Part shown: positions 34,943 to 43,782 of the stretch, one piece after another
How positions within the stretch are numbered: the first letter of the stretch is position 1
Layout of the letters: every line of letters begins with the position of its first letter
NCBI RefSeq assembly: GCF_025813715.1
Contig: NZ_CP107532.1
Location: 1,364,001-1,428,000 of the forward strand
Direction of reading: 5' to 3'
Source of the DNA: Methylobacterium sp. FF17
Lineage (GTDB): Bacteria; Pseudomonadota; Alphaproteobacteria; Rhizobiales; Beijerinckiaceae
DNA: 64,000 nt
Program-made: the position numbers and the translations under genes
Notes under the pieces: generated by a model
The model's input: only the letters and a program-made list of their open reading frames with translations
Databases searched by the model: none
What the model was told of the DNA's origin: nothing

Positions 34943-37300
34943 TTAGGCCGCCAGTTCGATCCCGTCCGACGGGTTGCCCTGCGCCGGTGGGGCGGGCCGG
35001 CCGATCAGGTACCCCTGGACCGCGTCGCACCCGATGTCCCGCAGGAGGTTGAGCTGCTCCAGGCTCTCCACACCCTCCGCCAGGGTCGGAATGTCCATGT
35101 CCCGGCCCATCTGCGTCACGGCCTTGATCACCGCGAGGGACTGCTTGTCGTGCAGCGCCGCGGCCACGAAGCTCCGGTCGATCTTGATGCGGTCGAGCGG
35201 GAGATCCCGCAAATGGGCCAGGGACGAATAGCCGGTTCCGAAATCGTCCATGGCGATCTTGATGCCGAGGCTGCGCAGCGCCGTCAGGGTGTGGGCGATC
35301 TGGCGCCCGTCCTCGACCAGGGCCGTCTCCGTCAGTTCGAGTTCCAGGCGATGCGCTGGAAAGCCGCTCTCCGAGAGGGCCTGCGCGACATGCGTCAGCA
35401 GCAGGGGGGATCGCAGCTGGACCGCCGACACGTTCACCGCGAGATGGTGGCTCGGCGGCCATCGCGCCGCTTCGCGGCAAGCCTCCTCGAGGACCCATTT
35501 TCCGATCGAAACGATCAGGCCGTTCTCCTCGGCGAGCGGTATGAAGTCGGCCGGCGACACGAGTCCCCGCAGGGGATGCGTCCAGCGGATCAACGCTTCG
35601 TAGGACACGACCTGATCGTCCGTCAGCGACATGATGGGCTGGTAGACGAGGTGAAATTGCCGATGGGCCAAGGCGCCGCGCAGATCGTTCTCGAGATGGC
35701 CGCGCTCGGCGATGGCCTCCATCATGCCGGGCTGGTAGCGCACCGCCTGCCCGCGACCGCGCCGCTTGGCTTCGTAGAGCGCGATGTCGGTGCGTTGCAT
35801 CAGGTCGTCGAGACTGCTGCTGTCCGTAAAGTCGCAGATCCCGATGCTGCAGCCGATGACGACGGTCACGCTGTCCAAGGCATAGGGCCGATCGATCTCG
35901 GTGACGATCCGCTCGGCGAGATCCCGGCCGGAGGTCGCGTCGCCCGGCGTGAGGATCGCGAACTCGTCACCGCCCTGGCGTGCGACGAAGCCCTCGTCGG
36001 AGAACCGGCGGAGCCGGTCGGCGACGGCGACGAGAAGCTGGTCGCCCGTGAAATGCCCGAAGGTGTCGTTGACGGCCTTGAACCGATCGAGGTCGATCAG
36101 GAGGAGGGTCGAGGGGATGCCGCCGCGATGATCGGTCAGCAGGCGCTCGCTGAGCGCGCGCCGATTGGGAAGCCCGGTGAGCGGGTCGTGATAGGCCAGG
36201 TGCGAGATTTCCTCCTGGGCGCGCCGGTCCCGGGTCACGTCATCGTAGGTCAGGACGGCGCCGTCCGTCATCGGCTGGCAGGCGATCATCAGGATGCGGC
36301 CGTCGTCGAACTGATGTTCGACCCGCGTCTCGGTACGCTTCTCCATCCAGAGCCAGTGGTTGCGCACCACGTTGGCGGTGCGGTCGACGCTCCATCCGTT
36401 CGCCTTGCCCGTCATGGCCAGGAAACGCTCCAGGCGCATGCCCACCGAGAGCTCGTCCGGAGACAGCCCGAGCATGGTGCACAGGCGCTGGTTGTAGAGC
36501 TCGATGGTCCCGTCGGACGCGATTTTCAGAATGCCGTTCGACATGCTCTGCAGCGCCGTGGCGAGCACGTTCAGATGCGCTTTTTCCTGGGCCTCGAACC
36601 GGCCCGTCGCGGCCAAGGCGATGAAGGCCCCGACGATGAGGATCGCGGTGCCTCCCGCCGTCAGGAGACTCAGCGCCACCTGGATGTTCGGCACGAGCGC
36701 ACCCGCGTGCTGGCCCTCGATGCTGGTTCCGGCCAACGAGGTGAAGTGCGTGCCGCAGACCGCGAGCACGATCAGCGGACAGGCCACGGCGTACGGATGC
36801 CGCTGCGGCGGCAGACCCCGCACGATCCCCATGACCGTCGTGCCCACGAGGCACGCGAAGGCGTTGGCGAGCGCGGACTGATCCTGCACGCAGCCTTCCA
36901 GGGCGGACATGCCGGTGATGTGCATCGCGCCGATGCCGAACCCGGACCCCGCACCGAGCAGCGCCCGCAACGATCTGCGGGCCGGCATCGCGGAAAGAGC
37001 GAAGGGTAGGCCGACGGCCACCACGGCGATCAGGGCGGAGGCCAGCGTCCTGCCGAAGCTGTAGCTCAGGACGATGTCCGTGCGGTACCCGAGCATGGCC
37101 ATGAAATGCGTGGTCCAAACCCCGACACCGGCAACCACGGCCACGGCGATGAGCCATCCGATGCGTCGCTTCCCGGATCTGTCTTCCGCCTTCCGGATCA
37201 GGTGGACCATCAGCCACGCGCTGACCGTACAGATCGTGGCTGCCGCCAGAACGAAACTGACCGCCTGAGATTCGAGAAGCGTGACGAGCGTAAGCAGCAT
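34943..37300 (-). CDS. MHYT-GGDEF-EAL c-di-GMP enzyme
   Basis: The product has 785 residues. The first about 245 form seven membrane helices with MHYT-type motifs (WTTHFMAM, GAMHITGMSALEG and a divergent GTHFTSLAG), a domain proposed to sense O2, CO or NO through copper. A PAS-like segment leads to a GGDEF domain with intact RQGGDEFAI and an EAL domain with SYEALIRW, LELTET and DDFGTGYSSL intact. The protein is bifunctional on paper. It stands alone, downstream of a tRNA gene and convergent with nothing. Confidence 0.9.
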   Translation of the reverse strand: MLLTLVTLLESQAVSFVLAAATICTVSAWLMVHLIRKAEDRSGKRRIGWLIAVAVVAGVGVWTTHFMAMLGYRTDIVLSYSFGRTLASALIAVVAVGLPFALSAMPARRSLRALLGAGSGFGIGAMHITGMSALEGCVQDQSALANAFACLVGTTVMGIVRGLPPQRHPYAVACPLIVLAVCGTHFTSLAGTSIEGQHAGALVPNIQVALSLLTAGGTAILIVGAFIALAATGRFEAQEKAHLNVLATALQSMSNGILKIASDGTIELYNQRLCTMLGLSPDELSVGMRLERFLAMTGKANGWSVDRTANVVRNHWLWMEKRTETRVEHQFDDGRILMIACQPMTDGAVLTYDDVTRDRRAQEEISHLAYHDPLTGLPNRRALSERLLTDHRGGIPSTLLLIDLDRFKAVNDTFGHFTGDQLLVAVADRLRRFSDEGFVARQGGDEFAILTPGDATSGRDLAERIVTEIDRPYALDSVTVVIGCSIGICDFTDSSSLDDLMQRTDIALYEAKRRGRGQAVRYQPGMMEAIAERGHLENDLRGALAHRQFHLVYQPIMSLTDDQVVSYEALIRWTHPLRGLVSPADFIPLAEENGLIVSIGKWVLEEACREAARWPPSHHLAVNVSAVQLRSPLLLTHVAQALSESGFPAHRLELELTETALVEDGRQIAHTLTALRSLGIKIAMDDFGTGYSSLAHLRDLPLDRIKIDRSFVAAALHDKQSLAVIKAVTQMGRDMDIPTLAEGVESLEQLNLLRDIGCDAVQGYLIGRPAPPAQGNPSDGIELAA

Positions 37301-37641
37301 GCTTGCCGCGTATCAGTTACTTGTTGTCGTTTCGTCAAAGCGCGAAGTAAAAATTCGGTTAAATCGAAACATCTCTCCGGAGCGCCGCAGCTACACGACC
37401 TATTCGGTTAGGATTCTGCAGGATCTCACGAATCCGTGATCGGGTCCGATGCTATCAGCCCTTCCTCGAAGGGGCGGCCGTGACCCTCTTCGAGACCACC
37501 GCAAATCATGAGCGGCGGCAGACGTATCTTGCGTGGGTGGGCAGTGGGTGTCGCGGCGGGACCGCTCGGGCCGGGCCGACGATGTCACGGCCGAGACCGG
37601 CCCTGCTGCCGCGCCAGGCCCCGCTGTCTCATGAGGATGCG
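37301..37641. other. Intergenic region between the MHYT gene and the hybrid kinase gene
   Basis: No gene is supported in these 341 nt. AT-rich DNA at 37320-37400 (AGTAAAAATTCGGTTAAATCG) is the probable promoter zone of the MHYT gene. Confidence 0.4.
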
Positions 37642-40407
37642 TCAGCCCTGCGCGATCATTTCGCGGATGCGCACACCCAGCGTCTCCACCACGAAGGGCT
37701 TGGTCAGCACCGCCATGCCGGGTTCGAGGTGGCCGTTGCCGACGACGGCGTTCTCGGCGTAGCCCGTGATGAAGAGCACCTTGAGGTCGGGCCGGTTCAC
37801 GCGGGCGGCGTCCGCCATCTGGCGACCGTTCATCCCGCCCGGCAGCCCGACATCCGTGACGAGCAGGTCGATCCGGACGTCCGATTGCAGCACCTTGAGC
37901 CCCGAGGCGCTGTCGGCGGCCTCGATGGCGGTATAGCCGAGATCCTCCAGCACCTCGGTCACCAGCATCCGCACGGTGGGCTCGTCGTCGACGACGAGGA
38001 CCGTCTCGCCCTGCTCGGCGCGCGGCGCTTCCGTCAGACCGCCCAGCGGGTCGTCCTCGGTCACCAGGCCGTGATGGCGCGGCAGGTAGATGCAGGCGGT
38101 CGTGCCCTCGCCCACCTCCGAGTACAACCGCACCTGCCCCCCCGACTGCTTGGCGAAGCCGTAGATCATGGACAGGCCGAGCCCGGTCCCCTGGCCGATG
38201 GGCTTGGTGGTGAAGAACGGGTCGAACACCTTGGCGAGCACGTCGGGGCCCATACCGGTGCCGGTATCGGTGACACAGAGCGAGAGGTACTGCCCCTCGG
38301 GCACGTCGTGCTTGCGCGCCGCCCAACGGTCGAGCCAGGCGTTCGCGGTCTCGATCGTGATGCGGCCCCCATCCGGCATGGCGTCGCGCGCGTTGATGCA
38401 GAGATTCAGCAGCGCGTTCTCGAGCTGCGGCGGGTCGACCAGGGCCGCCCACAGCCCGGCGGCCCCGACCACCTCGACCGTGACGGCGGGGCCGACCGTG
38501 CGCCGGATCAGCTCTTCCATGCCGCGCACGAGCGTGTTCACGTCGGTGGGCTTCGGGTCGAGCGTCTGGCGGCGCGAGAACGCCAGCAGGCGATGGGTCA
38601 GCGCGGCAGCGCGCTTCGCTGCCCCCTGGGCGGCCGACATGTAGCGATCGATGTCCTTGAGCCGCCCCTGACCGATACGGGTCTGCATCAGCTCCAGCGA
38701 ACCGGAGATGCCCGCGAGCAGGTTGTTGAAGTCGTGCGCGAGCCCGCCCGTGAGCTGGCCCACAGCCTCCATCTTCTGGGACTGGCGCAATTGCGCTTCG
38801 AGGCGTTCCCTCTGCTCGGCGGCATCCTTGTCCGCGGTGATGTCGCGGCCGGTCCCCGTCAGGCGCCTGCCACCGGGCTCGGGCGCCAGCTTCCACGCGA
38901 CCCAGCGCCAGGTCCCGTCGGCGGCCCTGAGCCGGTCCTCGAAGCGGACCGGCTTGTCGCTGGCCCGCATCGCGAGCAAGGCTTCCATGACGACCGGGAA
39001 ATCGTCCGGATGGACGAGTTCGGCATACGGCCGGGCGAGCAGGGTCTCCTCGGTATGGCCCAGCAGCGTCGTCCACGACGGACTGACCCGGAGCAGGCGG
39101 CCCTCGTAATCGGCCTGAACGAGCAGGTCCTCGCTGAGCTCCCACAGGCGGTCCCGTTCGGCCGCCAACCCGGCCTCGGCGTCCCGCTGGCCGGTCACAT
39201 CCTGGACGAAGACGTAGAAGCCGTCGACCGCGCCCCGGGAATCCCGGCGCGGTTCGTAGCGGATGTCGGCGATGCGTCGGCGCCCGTCCGGCCAGGGCCA
39301 CAGCAGATCCGTGCGAACCGCCGTTCCGGCGAGCGCCCGCTCCATGTTCGGCCGCCGCGCCCGGAACCCGGCCTCGCCGACGATGTCGGGAACCCGCCGG
39401 CCGGCCACCTCCTCCGGCGTGCGTCCGAACCAGACGCGGGCGGCATGGTTCACGAAGCGGTAGGTCAGGCTCCGGTCGACGAAGCCGACGAGCAGCGGGA
39501 GCGCATCGGCCACGAGGCGCAGGTCGGCCTCGCTCTCGCGTAGGCTCGCCTCGGCGAGCTTGCGGTCGTGCACGTCCTCGACGACGCCGTACCAGCGGAT
39601 GATCGCGCCGGCTTCATCCCGGCGCGGGTAGGCGCGGGCCCGCTGCCAGCGGTACTCGCCCGTGGCGGCGATGCGGATGCGGTAATCCACGTCCACCGGC
39701 CCGCCCGAGGACAACGCGGCCGAGAAGGCCGCCCCCGTCGGCGCTAGGTCGTCGGGATGCAGCGCCTTGGTCCAGCCGGTGCCGTCCGGCTCCCCGGGCG
39801 CCTGCCCCGTGAGTTCGAGCCAGCGGTGCGAGTAGGAGGTGATGTTGCCGTGCGGATCGCAGGTCCAGGGCACCTGCGGGTTGAGCTCCACCGTCTGCCG
39901 GAAGTGCTCCTCGCTTTCGCGCAGCGCCTTGTCGCCCAGCACCCGCGCGGTGGTCTCGTTGGTGAAGACGAACAGCCCGGCCACGCCCCCCGCGCCGTCG
40001 AGCACCCGCGAATACGAGAAGGTGAACCAGGTGTCGGCGCCGCCCCGGTCGGTGGCGAGCTTCCACGGCAGGTCGTCGAAGCGCCGGCTGCGCCCCGCGA
40101 ACGCATCGTCGATGATGGGCCTCGCCTGGTCCCAGGCATCGGCCCAGACCACGTCGAAGCGCTCGCCCATGGCCCAGGGCAGGCGAGGTCCGAGCAGCGG
40201 GACGTAGGCGTCGTTGAAGAAGAACGTGAGGTCCGGCCCCCAGGCGAGGATCATCGATTCCGGCGAGTTCAGCACCAGGCTGAGGGCGACGCGCAAGCCT
40301 TCGGGCCAGGTCTCGGGAGCCCCGAGGGGATGACCCGACCAGTCGCACGTGCGGATCATGCGGGCGGCCTCGCCGCCGCCGGCGAGGAAGGCCAGGGACT
40401 CGCTCAT
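37642..40407 (-). CDS. Soluble multi-PAS hybrid histidine kinase
   Basis: The product has 921 residues with no membrane helix. About four PAS domains occupy residues 15-530. A HisKA domain with the acceptor His in GGLAHDFNNLLAGI is followed by an HATPase domain (NARDAMPDGG, DTGTGM, GTGLGLSM) and a C-terminal receiver with acceptor Asp in LLVTDVGLPGG. The ATG at 40407 follows CGAGG. This class senses light, redox or small molecules through PAS; no cofactor residue is recognisable. No separate response regulator lies beside it. Confidence 0.88.
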   Translation of the reverse strand: MSESLAFLAGGGEAARMIRTCDWSGHPLGAPETWPEGLRVALSLVLNSPESMILAWGPDLTFFFNDAYVPLLGPRLPWAMGERFDVVWADAWDQARPIIDDAFAGRSRRFDDLPWKLATDRGGADTWFTFSYSRVLDGAGGVAGLFVFTNETTARVLGDKALRESEEHFRQTVELNPQVPWTCDPHGNITSYSHRWLELTGQAPGEPDGTGWTKALHPDDLAPTGAAFSAALSSGGPVDVDYRIRIAATGEYRWQRARAYPRRDEAGAIIRWYGVVEDVHDRKLAEASLRESEADLRLVADALPLLVGFVDRSLTYRFVNHAARVWFGRTPEEVAGRRVPDIVGEAGFRARRPNMERALAGTAVRTDLLWPWPDGRRRIADIRYEPRRDSRGAVDGFYVFVQDVTGQRDAEAGLAAERDRLWELSEDLLVQADYEGRLLRVSPSWTTLLGHTEETLLARPYAELVHPDDFPVVMEALLAMRASDKPVRFEDRLRAADGTWRWVAWKLAPEPGGRRLTGTGRDITADKDAAEQRERLEAQLRQSQKMEAVGQLTGGLAHDFNNLLAGISGSLELMQTRIGQGRLKDIDRYMSAAQGAAKRAAALTHRLLAFSRRQTLDPKPTDVNTLVRGMEELIRRTVGPAVTVEVVGAAGLWAALVDPPQLENALLNLCINARDAMPDGGRITIETANAWLDRWAARKHDVPEGQYLSLCVTDTGTGMGPDVLAKVFDPFFTTKPIGQGTGLGLSMIYGFAKQSGGQVRLYSEVGEGTTACIYLPRHHGLVTEDDPLGGLTEAPRAEQGETVLVVDDEPTVRMLVTEVLEDLGYTAIEAADSASGLKVLQSDVRIDLLVTDVGLPGGMNGRQMADAARVNRPDLKVLFITGYAENAVVGNGHLEPGMAVLTKPFVVETLGVRIREMIAQG

Positions 40408-41163
40408 GCGATCAAGCCTCGGCCGCCGAGGACGGCACGTCGCGGTGGCTCTCGAAGGCGTGCACGCGAGCGTCGAGCGGGCGCGGCGCCGGGCGCACGA
40501 CCGCGCTCCTGTCGCCGTCGCGCCCCGGGGTGAGCGCCCGCCCGGTGGCGGCTGGACGCCCGGGACTGAGCGAAAGGGTGACGGGCTTGCGGCAAGGCAT
40601 GCGGACGTTTGGCCTGTCGAATTTGCTCCGACAACGCGTCGACCTGCCGCAAGGCTGCATCGTCGGGCCGAGGCGCGCAGGTCCGGACCGCCGAAGGCGC
40701 GGACGCCGACGCGCACAGGAGTCGTCGTCCCGGAGGGCACCGGCAGCCGCCGGACATCCGGTGCGGGAAAAGGCTGCCCGGGCTCATGCCCGCACCGTGT
40801 CCGCCCCGATCTGCGGTGCGGCCCAGGGGCAGCATCGATCCACCGGGAGCCGGCGAAGCGCGCCTGCCTCGGTCACACCGACATCCGTGCATCCCTGTAG
40901 TCGATGCTTCGCGCCTCGAAATACCAGACGGCAACGATCGAGCAAATTGCCAAGCTGTTGGTCAGTTTTCTGACGAACGCGCATCGAAAAAACGCAGAAC
41001 GATGCCGTCAGAGATCATGCCAGGAATTCTCTGTTGCGTTCGATGACGATTTATTAAGGATAGAATCACTGTCGGTTTTCCAACATCATCTGCCGTAGCG
41101 CATTCTTAATTCTTGGGGCACCAAGGACCAAGGAGACACCACGAAGGCAGGAAGCGCTCGCCC
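40408..41163. other. Long gene-poor region upstream of the diguanylate cyclase
   Basis: I see no credible gene. Open frames here are GC-rich, lack ribosome sites and match nothing known. Composition becomes AT-richer from 40950 to 41110. A purine-rich AAGGAGA (41130-41136) and CAGGAAG (41148-41154) precede the 14-bp repeat array. Confidence 0.4.
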
Positions 41164-41209
41164 ATGATCCTTCCAACATGATCCTTCCGACATGATCCTG
41201 CCGACATGA
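41164..41209 (+). CDS. Three overlapping five-codon mini-ORFs (leader relay)
   Basis: Each 14-bp repeat unit starts with ATG and reads MILPT-stop: ATG 41164 to TGA 41181, ATG 41178 to TGA 41195, ATG 41192 to TGA 41209. Every stop overlaps the next start as ATGA, and the last TGA overlaps the ATG (41206) of the diguanylate cyclase. CAGGAAG 9 nt before the first ATG is a plausible ribosome site; none occurs inside the array. CTTCC in three of the four units could pair with GGAAG of that site. The function as a translational relay is inferred. Confidence 0.5.
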
Positions 41210-41219
41210 TCCTTCCGGA
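41164..41219 (+). repeat. 14-bp tandem repeat, four copies, across the cyclase start
   Basis: The units ATGATCCTTCCAAC, ATGATCCTTCCGAC, ATGATCCTGCCGAC and ATGATCCTTCCGGA follow without gaps. The fourth carries the start codon of the diguanylate cyclase. Since 14 is not a multiple of three, each ATG is in a different frame from the previous one. Confidence 0.9.
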
Positions 41220-42738
41220 CCGCTTCGCGCGCCGGCTCCGCTCCGCCCGGACATGGATCGTCCTCGGCGTGCTGGCGCCCCTCGGGATGCTCGCCGTCTC
41301 CGGCCTGATGCTGCTCGACCTGAGGCAGGATGCCTGGGACAAGGCCGGGCAGACCTCGAAGAACCTGCTACAGGTCATCGAGCGCGACATCGCCCGCAAC
41401 GTCGAGATCGTCGACCTCTCGCTCCGGGCCGTCCAGGACAATCTCCGCGCCCCGGGCCTCGCGCAGCTCGAGCCGGAGATGCGCCAGCTCGTTCTGTTCG
41501 ACCGCGCGGCGTCCGCGCGCGACCTCGGCGTCATGTTCGTCCTCGACGAGAACGGCGACGTGATCATCGACGCCGCGGCCTTCCCGCCGCGCAAGGGCAA
41601 CTACGTCGACCGCGACTACTTCCAGGCCCACAAGGCCAACCGGCATCTCGGCCTGCATGTGGGACGGCCGATCGTCTCACGCCTCACGGGCGAGCGCATG
41701 CTGACCTTCACCCGGCGGATCGACAAGCCCGACGGCTCCTTCGGCGGGCTGGTGCTCGGGAGCCTGAAGCTGACCTTCTTCAGCCGCCTCTTCGACCAGA
41801 TCGGCCTCGGCAACGAGGGCGCGATCAACCTCTATCTGCGCGACGGCACCCGCATCACGCGCCACCCTTACCTGGAAGCCGATATCGGCGTGAACATCGC
41901 CGGCTCTCGAACCTTCGACCGTTTCGCACGCGAAGGCAGCGGCAGCTTCGTCGAGACCTCCGTCCGCGACGGCATCAGGCGGCTCTACACCTTCGCACGC
42001 GTCGGCGACCTTCCGCTGATCCTGAACGTGGCGCTCGCCGTCGACGCGATCGAGAGCGGATGGCGTGCAAAGGCGCTCGTCATCGGCGTCGTCGTGCTGG
42101 TCCTGTGTGGGCTCACCGCCGCCCTGTCGCTGCTGTTCGGGCGCGAGCTCCGCCGCCGCGCCGCCATGCAAGCCGAACTCGCCCAGCTGTCGCTCACGGA
42201 TGCCTTGACGGGGCTGCCGAACCGGCGCCGGTTCGACGAGGTGTTCGAACGAGCCCGGAAGGGCGCGCGGCGGACGGACAGACCGCTGTCCCTGCTCGTC
42301 GTCGATGCCGATCACTTCAAGCGCTACAACGATCGGTACGGTCACTCGGTCGGGGACGAGGTGCTCCGCTGCCTGGCGCGCTGCCTGTCGGCCAGCGTGC
42401 ACCGGCCGGACGACCTCGTCGCCCGCGTCGGCGGCGAGGAGTTCGTGATCCTGCTGCCCGACACCGACCTCGACGGAGCCCACCGCATCGCCAGGAAGGT
42501 GCACGCGGTCGTGGCGACGCTGGCGGTGCCGACGGCCGGCATCGGCGCGGGTGCTGTCACGGTGAGCATCGGACTGGCTGTCGAGGACGGCGTGGGAGGC
42601 ACCGCCGGGGGAGAACTCTACGAACGCGCCGACGCGGCCCTCTACGAGGCCAAGGCGGGCGGACGCAACCAGACGCGGTCCGCGACGGCCACGAAACCGC
42701 GCGGGGCCGGACCGCCCATGCGTCTCGTGGCGTCCTAG
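41206..42738 (+). CDS. Membrane-bound diguanylate cyclase with dCache sensor
   Basis: The product has 510 residues. A transmembrane helix (about 17-37) and a periplasmic dCache/PAS-like sensor (about 45-285, with NYVDRDYFQAHKANRHLGLH and GRPIVSRLTGERMLTFTRRI) are followed by a second helix (about 288-310) and a GGDEF domain. The active site is VGGEEFVILLPD, a functional GGEEF form, so the protein should make c-di-GMP from GTP. No clear inhibitory RxxD is present just upstream of the site. The start lies in a 14-bp repeat and overlaps a mini-ORF stop, so translation depends on that leader. Confidence 0.9.
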   Translation: MILPDRFARRLRSARTWIVLGVLAPLGMLAVSGLMLLDLRQDAWDKAGQTSKNLLQVIERDIARNVEIVDLSLRAVQDNLRAPGLAQLEPEMRQLVLFDRAASARDLGVMFVLDENGDVIIDAAAFPPRKGNYVDRDYFQAHKANRHLGLHVGRPIVSRLTGERMLTFTRRIDKPDGSFGGLVLGSLKLTFFSRLFDQIGLGNEGAINLYLRDGTRITRHPYLEADIGVNIAGSRTFDRFAREGSGSFVETSVRDGIRRLYTFARVGDLPLILNVALAVDAIESGWRAKALVIGVVVLVLCGLTAALSLLFGRELRRRAAMQAELAQLSLTDALTGLPNRRRFDEVFERARKGARRTDRPLSLLVVDADHFKRYNDRYGHSVGDEVLRCLARCLSASVHRPDDLVARVGGEEFVILLPDTDLDGAHRIARKVHAVVATLAVPTAGIGAGAVTVSIGLAVEDGVGGTAGGELYERADAALYEAKAGGRNQTRSATATKPRGAGPPMRLVAS

Positions 42739-42818
42739 GCGGCGGCTTCGGCGATATGGCCGGAGCGTCGAGAACCCGGCGCACCCCGACGAGGGCCGGG
42801 CCCGTTGTGGGGATCGGG

Positions 42819-43034
42819 TCAGGCGAGGTCGTTCTGTTCCTCGGGCTCCTCGGGGAGCCGCTCAGACGGATCGACCGTTTCCTGGGTGTGGCTGCCCTCG
42901 ATCCGGGGGGTCTGGGCCGTCGCCGCCTGCCCGGCCTCGCCCTTCGGCGCGGAGCCCTCGGGATCGCGGTTGCCATTCCGCGTGATCACCTGATCCATCG
43001 GGACGTCCAGCGGATCCTGCTTGTTCTCAGCCAT
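42819..43034 (-). CDS. Small acidic hypothetical protein
   Basis: The product has 71 residues and is very acidic and Gln/Glu/Pro-rich: MAENKQDPLDVPMDQVITRN, then a disordered middle and a tail ending EEQNDLA. There is no membrane segment. GAGGAAACG before the ATG at 43034 supports the start; the upstream frame to 43421 does not look coding. Function unknown. It converges with the cyclase gene. A weak EcfG-like promoter (CGAAC-N16-CGTT) is at 43089-43113. Confidence 0.6.
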   Translation of the reverse strand: MAENKQDPLDVPMDQVITRNGNRDPEGSAPKGEAGQAATAQTPRIEGSHTQETVDPSERLPEEPEEQNDLA

Positions 43035-43782
43035 CGTTTCCTCGCCTGTTGTGTTGCCGGTTTTTTGCAAGTCTTCTCGCAGAGGACCAACGGCTGAGCC
43101 CGACCGAGGTTCGCGCGGGTGTTCATCGTCGCGCTCGGCAGGGAAGCGGCCTGCCGGATGGGTTCGTCCCGCAGCGGTGGCGCCGAACAAAAAGCCCGCC
43201 TCGGATTGCTCCTGGCGGGCGAAGGTGTTGCCTCGGGTAAGGACAATGGCCGGACGGGTCATTCCGCCGACTCCGTGCGCCCCTTGCACGATCTTTGCCA
43301 CGGAGATGTGACGCACCAGGTGGTCGACGCGAGAAATCCGTCCGGGATTGCCGATGCCCGCCGTTCGTTCCCTCGAAGCCGGATGGGACGATGCCGAGCG
43401 CCGCAGCGTGGCCTCAGCCATCCGCCGGCCGACGAGGCCCCCGGGCTGGCTTCGTTTCCGTCAGGATCATCCAGCCGGGAAACGACAGGATACACGCGCA
43501 CCGATAAGATTATCGCGACGCCAGGACTCCCTAAACCCTGTTCTCCTCATGCGATTAAGCAGGTCATCACGATCGTGCGATCCACTAACCGGCTGTCGAA
43601 TCACGCGTGATATCTTCGACATGACTAGACCGTAGAACAGCGGAAACTTTTTCCGAACGTCAGAAAGAACGATCTTCGCTCGTGTGCTTCAGGGAGTTTT
43701 TACGATCTCCAGCCTTCTACTGCCGAGGGTCCGTGGGTCGGCAACGCGCAGGGCGGCGGCCGAAGGGGAGACCGTTCAGACC
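43035..43782. other. Intergenic region upstream of the tad-type genes
   Basis: No gene is supported. The AT-rich zone 43490-43690 is the likely promoter region of the pseudopilin genes and contains a perfect CACGATCGTG palindrome at 43568-43577. Confidence 0.4.
43089..43113 (-). promoter_or_regulatory. Weak EcfG-type promoter match before the acidic protein
   Basis: Minus strand: CGAAC, 16 nt, CGTT. One mismatch in the -35. About 55 nt upstream of the start at 43034. Confidence 0.28.

Noticed and set aside
40404..41046. Several open frames in the gap before the diguanylate cyclase
   Set aside because: No ribosome sites, low-complexity Arg/Pro/Ala composition, no recognisable domain on either strand.
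43119..43635. Open frames in the gap before the tad-type genes
   Set aside because: Arg/Ser/Pro-rich, no start signal, and composition differs from coding neighbours.
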